DNA from: Ilex aquifolium | Taxonomy: Eukaryota; Streptophyta; Magnoliopsida; Aquifoliales; Aquifoliaceae | Reading direction: 5' to 3' | Length of the DNA: 64,000 nucleotides | Assembly (NCBI GenBank): GCA_951799425.1 | Contig: OX637404.1 | Span: 22,192,545-22,256,544 of the forward strand | Notes under the pieces: generated by a model | What the model was told of the DNA's origin: nothing | Database searches by the model: none | Seen by the model: only the letters and a program-made list of their open reading frames with translations | Position numbers and translations under genes: made by a program | Part shown: positions 46,543-56,972 of the stretch, in pieces | How the letters are laid out: every line of letters begins with the position of its first letter | Position numbering within the stretch: position 1 is the first letter of the stretch

Positions 46543-46998
46543 GCATACCGAACAACTACTCGGACTGCAACTGGAGAAACGCCTTTCAGCCTAGCATACG
46601 GGACGGAGGCCATGGCTCCCGTTGAAGTAGGAGTTTCCACGGCGAGAACCGAACTGTTCAACCCAACACAGAACGAAAGATCATTACTGGTCAACCTCGA
46701 CCTCCTGGACGAGAAAAGAAACGAGGCCGTACAACGAATATCCTCTTATCAGAGAAGTACAGCAAGATACTATAACAAGCAAGTTAGAAGCAGAGGCTTT
46801 AAGCCAGGGGACCTAGTATTGAAGAAATTGCTCCCAGCCAGGAAGGACCCCGCCCATGGCAAGTTGGGACCAAACTGGGAAGGACCATACGTGGTAAAAA
46901 GGATTGTCCGACCTAGAAACTACGAGCTGCAAACGGAGGAGGGCAGAGACCTACACCACTCATGGAACGCAGACCACCTGAAGCGTTATTACCAATAG
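46543..46998 (+). pseudogene. Integrase C-terminal part
   Basis: Continues in frame after the TAG (AYRTTTRTATGETPFSLAYG, GDLVLKKLLPARKDP, GPYVVKRI) and ends at the natural stop after LKRYYQ. The GKLGPNWEGPYVV chromodomain-like end is typical of gypsy integrases. Confidence 0.9.
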
Positions 46999-47092
46999 AG
47001 TTTCTTGCGAGGAGTGGAGGGTCATTGTAAAAAGATCGGATTTTTATCAATGAAAGATACAAAGTTTCCCAAAAAGTTCGCTCTGCTCAGTT

Positions 47093-47440
47093 TCTACAAA
47101 CTTTTCAGTCTAAGAGCTCGTAAGCTCAGGATCTACAGACTTTTCAGTCTAAGAGCTCGTAAGCTCAGGTTCTATAGACTTTTCAGTCTAAGAGCTCGTA
47201 AGCTCAGGTTCTACAGACTTTTCAGTCTAAGAGCTCGTAAGCTCAAGAGCTCGTAAGCTCAGGATCTACAGACTTTTCAGTCTAAGAGCTCGTAAGCTCA
47301 AGAGCTCGTAAGCTCAGGATCTACAGACTTTTCAGTCAAAGAGCTCGTAAGCTCAGGATCTACAGACTTTTCAGTCTAAGAGCTCGTAAGCTCAAGAGCT
47401 CGTAAGCTCAGGATTTACACACTTTTCGGCCTAAGAGCTC
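47093..47440. repeat. 39-bp tandem repeat behind pol
   Basis: About eight copies of TCTACAGACTTTTCAGTCTA followed by AGAGCTCGTAAGCTCAGGA. Some copies carry an extra 16-bp AGAGCTCGTAAGCTCA module. It lies between the pol stop and antisense unit C. Tat elements often have such arrays in this region. Confidence 0.9.
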
Positions 47441-47673
47441 GGAAGCCCAAAACCAGCCAAAAACTTTGCTGCTTGAAAGACAACAAACTCGGAAGCCCGA
47501 CGACTCAAAACAAACAGGCTTCCCAGTTCAACAGACAACCACATTCTCAACAAAAAGAAAATAAATGGAAGACAAAAGACAGGGATTTCATTGCATTATG
47601 GATAGAAGTCAACAGTTCAAAAGGAGCAACCACCAACAGGTACATAGAAGTTATAAAAAAAGAAACAGGGCCT

Positions 47674-48728
47674 CTAGTTCTGCCCTCCCTCCCCCTCCGG
47701 GACCTCCTCCACTTTCCCCTCCGTCAGAACCTCCTTCTCTACTTCCTCCACCCCAGCAACCTCCACCTTGAGCCTGGCATTCTCCTCCTTCAGAGCATCT
47801 CTCTCTTTCTCCACCTCTGCCAACTTCCGCTTCAGCACCTCCACCTCGGGGTCTCCCAAGACAACTCCCTCTTGCTCATTAGCGAAGGAGGGCGTGCGCT
47901 GGATCCTGGCTGAACTTCCCCCTATCCCATAACGAACAAGGTTCTGAGGGGTAACGAGAGCAGAGTATGGACGAGGGGAAGCCCTCTTGACCATCCGGAC
48001 ACGGAAACCTCGTTCGGAGTCAGAGCGGGAATACCTGCACAATACAACATCAGCACAAACAAGTTCAGTCAATTAGCTGTCAACAAAAGGTCAGGTAGCC
48101 TTGGAATGATGAAGTGTTTACCTCTCTCCCGAAAGCTCGTCCAGGAGCGAGGAACCCAAACATGCTGGCCCTCCCCCACAGCGGACTCCCAGGAGTCCCC
48201 AGATACAAAAATGAAGCGCTGAGTCCATCCCTCGGGGGAAGAGGGAATATCGGCAACCAGTGGATGGTGGAAATACCACTTAAAAGAGAGAGAACTGAAG
48301 AACGGTGGAAAGTCGAAAGAGAGGTCAATGAAGTAGAAAAATTCTGAAACAGAAGGAAAGGTCTCGAAACCTTGCATACGCCAGAAAATGAAGAAGCCAA
48401 CCATAATAGCCCACCCCTCGGGAGAAAGACGAGAGGGACATAGACCATGGTGTGAGAGAATCCGAGCGAAACCGGGATGAAGAGGGAGTCGAAAGCCATA
48501 CTCAAATGCGCCCTCGAAAAAGGAGACCTCGCCTGGAATGGACATACTGCAAGGTTTGTCAGGAGTGGGAACCCTCACCCTCAGATCTGCTGGAAGGTCG
48601 TATCGACTCTTCATTGCGACAGCATCCGCCGCCGTCATCCGGGAGGGAAGGAGAAAGATAGAACACCAATCGCCCTTCAGCGATTCACAGGCTCGATGCT
48701 TGAAGACTGGAGAAGAATCCATAGCCAT
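47674..48728 (-). pseudogene. Antisense gene, unit C (shortest copy, frameshifted)
   Basis: Exon 1 is 48728-48122 (starts MAMDSSPVFKHRACES) and exon 2 is 48034-47674, with donor AGAG|GTAAAC and acceptor GTGCAG. Exon 1 has the shared domain: SFFEGAFEYGFRLPLHPGF, LSPEGWAIMVGFFIFW and SPEGWTQRFIFVSGDSWES. Exon 2 ends in a coiled coil (EVEVLKRKLAEVEKERDALK). The exon phases do not fit: exon 1 leaves one base, while the long exon 2 frame needs two. Comparison with unit B suggests an extra GT near 48000. The last exon of A and B is absent. The domain resembles the plant family annotated as putative gypsy-type transposon protein (Pfam Transposase_28, from memory); its biochemical role is unknown. 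Confidence 0.75.
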
Positions 48729-48790
48729 GAGTTCGAGTAGGAGACGAAGAGATAAAGAAAAAAGGCTTGCTGAAAAGCAATGAGGCAAAC

Positions 48791-48803
48791 GGGTATAAAT
48801 AGT
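48791..48803 (-). promoter_or_regulatory. TATA-like box upstream of unit C
   Basis: CTATTTATACCC on the minus strand, about 65-75 bases before the unit C ATG. Functional status unknown. Confidence 0.35.
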
Positions 48804-49099
48804 ACCCAAGGGTGACTGTTGGAATCTCGCAATCAAGATAGCATTGAATGTTGTCTCAACTTACGACGAGCAAATCCAAAGTAAGGAAGCCCAGATCTCG
48901 AGCAGTGACACTACTCCTAACAGGCCAAGGCCTCTTCGGAGTAGGGGGCAGGGGAGTACAGCACAACACAATAAACAGCAACAAGTACAGCACCTCGAAA
49001 ACAAAAACGGAAAAGTTCCATTAAGAAAATGCGTGTCTACAAAAAATGGTGATAATGAAAACAACAGAGGAAAGGAATCAACTATAAAAATCTAGACAC

Positions 49100-51078
49100 T
49101 CAAGACCGATCTGCAGGGGGAGTAGCGCCGGGAGCAGGAGTAACGTCAGGAGCTCCGCCACTTGAAGAAGCATCAAACCTTGGCTGAAATTGCTCGAGGT
49201 CTAAGTCAGGAAATCTCTCCATCGCCTGATCAGCAAAATTAAAAAACCCGTCAACAAAGGCCCTAGCCGCCTCCAGCCTTGCCTTCTCGAGATCTTTTCG
49301 TTGATCCTCTACGAGCTGACGTTCAGCAGCTAAATACCTATTCAGCTCAGAAACAGCAGCCCGGGATTCTTTCAGCTGATCTTCCAGAAGGGTGCGGGTA
49401 ACAGCAGCATTAAGCAAGTCCTCCTTCTCAGCCTCCCGCTCTTCCCTCAAACGAGCCAGCTCGTCCCTTAGAGAAACCTCAGCTGAGGTACTGGCAATCA
49501 GCTGCCTAAAGGTCTGAGCCTGCTGTTCAAGAACCTGCTCCAACTCCCTCTCAGTGGCCAGGCCCCAGTTCAAGAGCTCGGTACCATGCCGGCGAGCGTC
49601 GAGCACCTCGGCACCCCTCATTTGAACATCATTCCTCAGCATAAAAATCTCCCTCCCAAGAGCGCAGACATGCGTCGCCGACTGAAAACGCAAAGGACGC
49701 TATTAGATACCAAAAAGTTCGGAATAGAGGAAAAAAGCACCAAGGTGTACCTCAAGCAGGGCATGAAGAGCATCGCGGCTTCGGACTTGAAAAGGAAGAT
49801 CTACAGAGCGACGCAGGTCAGCTCGAGGAATCAACTCCATCAGGCCACGACTGCTCAGGCTCACGTCCTGAAGCAGACCGGCCTCAGAGCCAGCAATGGA
49901 GGTCTGGAGGGCAGGAGCTGAGCTTGGACCGGCTGCAGCAATGACAGAAGTGCCTCGCCGAACAGGCCCTCCTACGGGGTCAAGCACCACGGTACCCGCA
50001 GTTTCCTCACTTATGACCAACTCGGATATCAACCTCGAGGCCCCCGGTGCGGAGACAGGAACATCGGATACAGAAGTGGGGACCTCGGCCGCAACGACAG
50101 GAACCTCGGCAGCAAGAACGGGGACCTCGCCAGAAGAACCGCCCTCTTCCAACCTCGTCCTCTTTGCCGGAGGCCCTACGACCCTATCCCGCCTTCTTTC
50201 ATCCACGCGCTCCATAATCATATGGCGCTGGGTCACCAGGTAGGAAGGAGCTACACAAGCCAGATCAAAGACTTAGCAAGGAACGAAAGGATATATATAC
50301 GTAACAGACATCTAACGCAAATCACCTGACGCCAAAGGGATCCTAGGGTACATCAGCTCAGTGTAGGAAAAAGGAAGGAGAGCCCGCGCGTGATTGACCC
50401 GAACCGATTTCGAGGCAATAAGGGGCGGGAGCTCCCCTGCAACAAGAATAGGCAGCGCCATTAATACACAAATACAAGCGTCAGCAAGCACAAAGGCTAG
50501 AGCTTACCTAAATTCCTGCGGCGCCCCCAAGCGGTAGGAACTCTGACCAACCCCGGAAATTGGGAACCAAACTCCCAGCCATCCCCAGAAACGAAGAAAT
50601 ACCTCCTTATCCACCCGTCAGGGCTCGGAGGGAGATCCCGAATGGGAATCTCTCCCCCTCGCCTAGGGACGAAGTGGTAGAACTCGGATACTTCTTCAGG
50701 GCGAAAAAAATGAAGAAACTCCGATAAATGGACCCTGGATTGGGGAAACAATCTCTCCCACGCCACAATGAAGGCCAGTAATACAGCCCAGGAGGAGGGG
50801 AGGAGCATGGCAGGGCAGAAGCTGAAGAAGTGAAGGACCTCTCGTATCAAACCAGGAAGGGGAAATCGGAGCCCTAATAAGAAGGGGGCCTCAAAGAAGC
50901 AAGCTTCGCCACTAACTGGGCTATGGAACCTACGCAAAGCTGCAGGGCATACGACGACGCCAGGGGGGAACTCGAAGCGCCTCGCAAGGAGCTGAGCCTC
51001 CTCCCCGTCGATTTCGCTGAACTCAACGTCACCAAAAACTCGCTCCATAACGTCAAAGGGAGAGGAAGAAGAAGCCAT
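49100..51078 (-). CDS. Antisense gene, unit B: intact four-exon gene inside the Tat retrotransposon
   Basis: Exons 51078-50508, 50436-50326, 50250-49751 and 49681-49100 have introns of 71, 75 and 69 bp, all GT-AG. Every phase fits, and the sum is 1764 nt: 587 codons plus stop, without a break. Exon 1 (MASSSSPFDVMERVFGDVEF) carries the shared domain (CFFEAPFLLGLRFPLPG, LLPSSWAVLLAFIVAWERLF, SPDGWIRRYFFVSGDGWEFG). Exon 2 reads ELPPLIASKSVRVNHARAL. Exon 3 is basic, then Val/Pro/Ser-rich (AAEVPVVAAEVPTSVSDVPV) and likely disordered. Exon 4 is a long coiled coil (about 430-550) ending AFVDGFFNFADQAMERFPDL. It runs opposite to gag-pol, between pol and the 3' LTR. Function unknown; related antisense frames are known in Tat elements. 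This is the only unbroken copy of the three. Confidence 0.85.
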
Positions 51079-51186
51079 GAACGCAGAAATCGAAGTGGGC
51101 TTCTTAGGAGCTAAGGAGAAAGAGATTTGTGTCGCAGTGGAAAACAAGAAACTTATCTCAGTAAGGAACAATCATTCCCCGGGAAG

Positions 51187-51198
51187 CCTATTTATAGG
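51187..51198 (-). promoter_or_regulatory. TATA box upstream of unit B
   Basis: CCTATAAATAGG (self-complementary), 110-120 bases before the unit B ATG. This is a good distance for a plant promoter with a leader of about 80 bases, and suggests its own antisense promoter. Confidence 0.55.
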
Positions 51199-51687
51199 TG
51201 CTACATGACAAACCTTGCCACTGTCGCCGGAGGCAGTTAATGCACGTCCCTCGCCATTAATAAGGGGGACACGTGGCGTCATGGGGATTTCCTTGGGCAC
51301 CACGATCGAGACTTCACTAAGCCCACTGACGGCGCACGTTCTCAAACGAGCGAAACCGTCAGATAACCAGTACGGATGAAGTAACAGGAAAAGACCAAGA
51401 TAGCCTTAAGAAGTTTAAACGGCTCAAAAAGAAAACATGAAGGTCAGCTCGAATCAAGTAAGCCTGGCTACAAGTGAAAAAGCAGGAGTCCACGCCTAAG
51501 ACAGGTGCAATGCAACCCCAAACCAAGGAAGTCTACAGCAAGACATCACGCGGCAAAACATAAAAAGGGAAAAACCACAAGAGTTCTCATTTCAGCATTT
51601 AAAGAAGTTACAATCGAGCATTACACAAAGAAATAACTTGAAGAATCACAAGGAAGTCGGAAACGGAAGGAGGGCCCCATATCAGCC

Positions 51688-53891
51688 TCAAGAAGCGATC
51701 TCTTCGTCACCTGCTCCCTCACCAGAAGCCCCTGCCAGCGTACATGGCCCCTCCGCCGCTGCCACTACAGATCCAGGCGTCTCCTCGGCATCAAGGGTCA
51801 CACCCTCGTTGAGGTCAGGAGTCTCGGCCTCCTCAGCCACCACCGACGCCTTCTTGAAATCCAGCATTGGCACAAAAGGATCCAGGTCAAGGTCGGGGTG
51901 AGCCTCCTCAAGTTGATCCTTAAGATTCAGAAAACCCTTCACAAAACCAGAGGCGCATTCTCTCTCGAGCTCCGAAACGCGAGACCTCAAAGATGACAGC
52001 TCAGAATCTTTGGCCCTGAGCTCCGAATCCTTGATCACCAGGTTGGCCTCTGAGGTCTTAAGCTTGTCATCTTTTGAATCCATGAGCTTGGCAAAGTCCT
52101 GAAGGCGGGCATCCATCTCATCGTTGATCCTCTTCAGTTCAATGGCCTCCGAGGACAGGATCTTTACCTTATCCTCGGCGGCCTCCTTGCTCACTAACAG
52201 GGCGGCCCTAGACTCCTTTACCCTCGAAAGCTCCTCGTTGTAGTGAAAGCCCAACATATTCACGCAAGCGAGTGACTGAGAGAAAAATGGGGTCAGACGC
52301 AAGAAAAAGACCCGGGAAGGCCTCGGGAAAAAGAAATATCAGAGATCGAGGAAACTAAGGCTAAGAAAATACCTCCGCCATGCCCCGAATAGCGCGGTTC
52401 ACCTTCCTGTCAAAGGGGACTCGCATGGCCTCCCTAGGATCAGATGTGGAGATCAGCTCAGACAAGGCGGAAACAGCGACCTCAGGGTCACGAAGGAAGC
52501 CGTCCCCTTGCTCCTTGAACGAGGAGGGAGCAGCACCCACCTTCTTGCCTCCCTGAGGGGCAGAACGAGGAGGATCTGCCGAGGCTTCTTGCTTCGAAGC
52601 TCCACAAGTCGAAGATTCGCCCAGAGGAACCTCCACGGAGAGCAGGGGGGGGGGAGCTACATCCCCGGGGGATGGAAGGTCTACCTTCTCCTGCATAAGA
52701 GGAACAGGTAGGGTCTCAGGCACCGATGCATCCGGGGCGGTCGCTGTGTGCCCTTCACCAGTTTCCTCTTCTTCCTCGACCTATCGGTATCCGAGAACAT
52801 CGTCATTATTAAGTCCTGGTTCATGGGGTCAGGAACAGGGGACGGCTCCGGAGCAAGAGCTTGTTCAACAGGAGGCCCGAGCTCGTAGAGGGCTAGGTTC
52901 TCGTCGGTCACCAAGTCGAAGAATGATTGCAACCCAAAGGCCTCGGCCCTAGCGACTCTAGCAGCTTCCTCGATTCCAAGGACTGGTCGGTAATCTGCAA
53001 ATCAGAAGGTAAGTCAGTAAAAGAAGAACAGCGAAGGAAAAAGATACAGTCGAATCAAAGGGCCTTACTTATGTTCCTTGGAGCTCCCCAAAACCTGGGA
53101 ATGAGGGGAATGTCCCCTGGTTTCCCGGAAAGCTCCCAAGAGTCACCTCTAACAAAGAAAAACTTGGGTTTCCACCCCTTGTTGGAAGAAGGAAGCCCGA
53201 TGATCAAATTCCTCGCTTTGACCCTTTTCGAAAAATAAAGGAAACCCGCGGAATGGGAGGATTTAAGTTGAAAAAGAGAGGCAAATTCATTAATGGAGGG
53301 TTGAGAGTCGTTCCCACTCTTCAACCAATGAACGAGAAATCCGGTCAGGAGGCCCCAGCTGTTTGGAGAGAGCCGGGCAGGATATATGTTATAAAAAGCA
53401 AGGACGATCCGGATGAAAGGATGAACGGGGAACCGCAAACCGGCACGGAAAGCGGATTCGTAAAAACAAACCAGGCCAGGGATAGAAGAGTTGCACCTCT
53501 CGTGTTCGTCAGGAGAATGCAGAAAAACGGAGTCGGGAAAACAATACTCCCGTCTCAGTTCGTCTAAATCCTCATCACTGAGACTACTGGAAGTCGACGC
53601 AGCACAGCAAGTCAGGTCGGCTTGATCCCGACGAGCCCTTTTTATAGGAGTTGGAGGAGCCGGTTTGGATTTCTTAGTTTTTGGCGCAACAAAAGGAATG
53701 GGAGGAAAGGATGATAAAGGACGAGCTTCTTCTATGAGGACGGACCCGGAGGCAGAAACTTCAAGAGCAGACCCAGACACGGCCCTATCAACGGAACCAC
53801 CACTCTGAGAACCTGAGGTACTTGCCTCAACCTCTTTGCCTATTTGGCCTTCTGAATCCGATTCGGAGGAGGAAACGACCCGCCTCCCCAT
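51688..53891 (-). pseudogene. Antisense gene, unit A (largest copy, one frameshift)
   Basis: Exon 1 is 53891-53069 (starts MGRRVVSSSESDSEGQIGKE; the frame is open further upstream to 54131). Exon 2 is 52994-52373 and exon 3 is 52275-51688. The junction phases fit (N-I-N-YRPVLG; MAE|SLACV), but exon 2 must change frame once, near 52690-52790, at the basic run DRSRKKRKL. The shared domain is in exon 1: CFYESAFRAGLRFPVHPF, LSPNSWGLLTGFLVHW and NKGWKPKFFFVRGDSWELS. Exon 3 is a coiled coil ending CASGFVKGFLNLKDQLEEAH, clearly paralogous to unit B (AFVDGFFNFADQAMERF). It has an added acidic, Ser-rich N-terminus and a TPIKRARRDQ basic patch. Unit A lacks the intron that separates exons 2 and 3 of unit B. 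Confidence 0.8.
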
Positions 53892-54563
53892 CAAAGTTCC
53901 AAACCTTAAGCCGGAATGGAGGGAAGGCAAATGTAAAGCACAGTCCGTCAAAAAAAGAGGTCTTAGACACCAACCTCGAAGGAAGGACACCCTAAGCGAG
54001 GTAGGATGGTCCATGAAACACGTGAGGGGAGAAAGGTCGTCAGAACGATTCCTAAAATAGCTAAACCTCCATATCAAGAAGCGAAACCCAAAACCCCACC
54101 AAGGAGGGTTAAAGGAATCCAGGTCAAACACGAGTAAAATAAGAAGGAGAGACGTACCTAGACGAAGCGCTAGAAGCAGAAGAGAACCAGGAACGCAGAA
54201 ACCCTAAAGACCGCCTGAAAGTCTGAAATGGAGCACTTCGAAAGCCCAAGGGAGGTGAGGGAAGCACGAGGAGATTCAAAAGACTCAAAAAGCAACTCAG
54301 GCGAGGGGGTTCCCCCTCTTTTGTGCAATGCATTTAATGTCCTGAGAAATGAGATGGCAGGACGCGTCTCCAGAATCGTACCGGTTGGGATCACCCCGTG
54401 GCAACACGTGTAAAAACCATCCCATCATAGCCGACAAAATACCAAAGCATCCCTAAACGGCGCAAAGCCGCCTGACCATACATTCCGCCACGTGTGGAGT
54501 CCGTGAAGACCTCAGAAAAGGCGTTTCTTATCCCCAGGTCAGAGAAAATATCATTCTCGTGAC
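53892..54563. other. Region between unit A and the polypurine tract
   Basis: Presumed promoter or leader of unit A on the minus strand. No other gene was recognised. The minus frames at 54124-54394 have no family similarity. Confidence 0.4.
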
Positions 54564-54581
54564 CAGGGGCTGGGGGGCAAC
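54564..54581 (+). promoter_or_regulatory. Polypurine tract
   Basis: AGGGGCTGGGGGGCAAC directly before the 3' LTR; the expected plus-strand primer of reverse transcription. Confidence 0.75.
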
Positions 54582-55279
54582 TGATGAGGATAGGTTTTTG
54601 GGCCTGAGCTGCCATTACGACCGAGCCCAAAGACCTCCAGACTGAACAAGGACTCCGAAGCCCAAAAGGAAATGGTCCCAATCGGCCCAAGTTCGATTCT
54701 CAGCCCACGGCCCAAGTTGGAGCCTGTTGCACCACGCGCTCCAAGGACAAGGAAAACCGGCTCTGATTTCTCAGAGTTACTCCCTGCAAAAACAGAGAGA
54801 TGGTGCCGAACGAACCCAGGCAATCGTGTGCACAGAATCGCCGGCGGTCAGAGTGGCTCGAAAGGACGAACGGTCCCCACAAGATCAAGAGACGGAAGAA
54901 CAGGAGCAAAAAACCCTAGACAGAGACACCATATAAATAGAACAGTAAGAGGAGGGAAGGGGGATCGAATCTCTCGAACCTTCTTCTTCGCTTCCTAGCT
55001 GGTTTTTCGCCAAGAACCCTAGGGCAATCTCAACAGAGAAACGTTGTTTATGGCCTTGCGCCTGTAATTACCTTGTAAACAGTCGAAATCAATATACACA
55101 ATCACGGAGCAAGAGCCTCCATTACAGTGGACGTAGCCCTAGTCCTTCGACGAGGGTGAACCACTTATATTTGCTTGTTTATCATTGCCTAACCTCAACG
55201 TCCCTAAAACCCATTTCATAAAACCCAAGAAGGGCCAAATCCACCCGGGCCTGGGAGATTGATTTCCGAGGACCCATCA
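54582..55279 (+). repeat. 3' LTR (698 bp)
   Basis: Same length as the 5' LTR, with TATA box at 54932. Followed by the target duplication TATCT. Confidence 0.95.
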
Positions 55280-55501
55280 TATCTCAACACAAATAATTAA
55301 CTTTTCATCCACTTTCCTTCCGATTTTGGAGGGATTGATTTTGGTGAGTTGGAAAGAAAGTTAATTCATCCACTTTTTCATCCTTCCTACTTTCCTTCCT
55401 TACCAAATATGATGTTTTATCTATCCCTCTCACTTTCTATCCTTCCAATTTTCTATCATTCCATTTTTCCATCGTACCAAACGGAACATTAGGATAAATG
55501 A

Positions 55502-56964
55502 GACTTTGCACCCTAAAATATTTTTAAATTCTTAATATATATTCCGAAAGAAAAAGAAAAACGTACCAACGTGATCTGCTTTAATAAAGCAAATTAAGTA
55601 CAAAACTTTAATATAAATTACTTAACATTGAGTAATATACAAATAATTGTATACAAAAGATACAGCAAAAAACATTGTCAACATAGCAACCGGCATTTGG
55701 TTACATTTTCATTTGATTGAGAACGTAATGTAAAAAATTTGATATTTCAAGGTATAAAGTGTCGTCCTCTCCCTCTCTCTTCATTTGAACCTCTGAAGTA
55801 ACGTGCAAGGGTGGTTGAGGGAACTTCCTGGCAATTTGCCTTTAAGGTCTTGCTTCCTAAATTCCAATGTGATCTTGATGAAAGGGAAGAGAAAGAAATT
55901 CCATGGTGGTACGGAACTGGAAATGTGAAAACACCTTTTTTTTTAATAAAAAAAGTCGTTGACTTGGAAGTTTCCTTAAATTTTCTGAAGTTTTTGTTGG
56001 CTTTTCACATTTGTGAATTACGTGGAAGTTGTGGTGTGTACCAAAATCCAAAGGGAATCACGAGGAGTCCACCTAACAAAGGTAGGAGTTCGAGTCCTCT
56101 CTTAGTGTGGCTGTGGGAATCTATGTCCGGCCAATTGGATTTATTGTGTGTTTTAAGTTGTTTAGGGATGTCAATCTATGTCATGTCGTGTCATTTTTTG
56201 TTGTATCATAGTCGAGTCATGTAGTGTCATTTTTGAGTTATTTATATTTACGGTCCACTTTTCGATTGTTTAAGTTTGCTTTTATATAAAGAGATGTCAA
56301 CTTCTACTTACACGTTGCTCATTAGTTGCAAAAGTATATTACAGATCAACCAAATCATGACAATTAAGTCGTATTAGATAATTATTAAAGGATTGTACGT
56401 AGTGACAAAGACTCTATCGATTATGGGGTCTGAAAATAGTAGATAATACATTAGACTCAAATTAATAACAACATTTTGACATATCAATCCTTCTCTTTTA
56501 AGTCTAATATCTTACGAAGTTTGAGACCATGACCCACCTCTCCCTTTCAAAATACATGCTACTTTCACGATTTTATTTCAATCTTGACTTTGCGACTATA
56601 TTATCATTAACTGTTTGGTAAGAAAGATAAAAACATGAGAGATGGAAAAACAAAATGAACAAGTTTTCATCCTCAAAGGAAAGAAAGTGTTTTTTTCTCT
56701 AATTTGTTTAGTAGAATGGATGAAAAAATAGAAAAGATAGATTTTTTATTATTTAATTTGATATGAGTAAAAAAATAAAATAAAAAACATTGTCCTTTAA
56801 ATACCATAAATACCCTCATAAAAATGTGAATATTATATAACATGAGTAATGAGCTACAAGGAGTAAATGGTCAGAAGTTGTGACTGAACAAACGAAAACT
56901 CCTTGCATCCTTCCTTCCATCTTTCTTTCCTAACTAAACAAAACAAAAACTCTTTTTTTCATCC
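55502..56964. other. Non-coding DNA of duplication unit 2
   Basis: Collinear with unit 1 from about 34022 (GATAAATGAGAC) to about 34808 and from 36365 onward. No gene. The SINE-like stretch at about 56058 lacks its A-box part compared with unit 1. Confidence 0.7.
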
Positions 56965-56972
56965 ATCTATTT

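Larger units (their letters stand above)
40731..55279 (+). mobile_element. Complete Ty3/gypsy Tat-lineage LTR retrotransposon, 14.55 kb
   Basis: LTRs 40731-41428 and 54582-55279 are each 698 bp, TGATGAGGATAGG...GGACCCATCA, with a perfect 5-bp target duplication TATCT (40726-40730, 55280-55284). The primer site TGGCGCCGTCTGTGGGAACG starts at 41431. A purine-rich tract lies at 54564-54581. Gag-PR-RT-RH-aRH-INT order marks Ty3/gypsy; the gag CX2-type YCDYHKDTGHKTNDC, a second RNase H domain and a long post-pol region with antisense frames mark the Tat lineage. I count four LTR differences (about 0.6%), so insertion was recent, yet gag-pol is broken. It was therefore probably moved by proteins of a relative. 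The post-pol region holds three antisense genes. Confidence 0.97.
40288..55498. mobile_element. Tourist-like MITE split by the Ty3 element
   Basis: Left part 40288-40730, right part 55285-55498, together about 657 bp. The target duplication TTA lies at 40285-40287 and 55499-55501. The ends are TACTCCGTTTGG and, inverted, TGTTCCGTTTGGTACGATGG. It is the same family as 20288-20907, whose uninterrupted middle (ACATCTCAACACAAATAA, read in reverse) shows the continuous sequence at the Ty3 insertion point. The empty site for the MITE itself is at about 34020 in unit 1. Confidence 0.9.
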
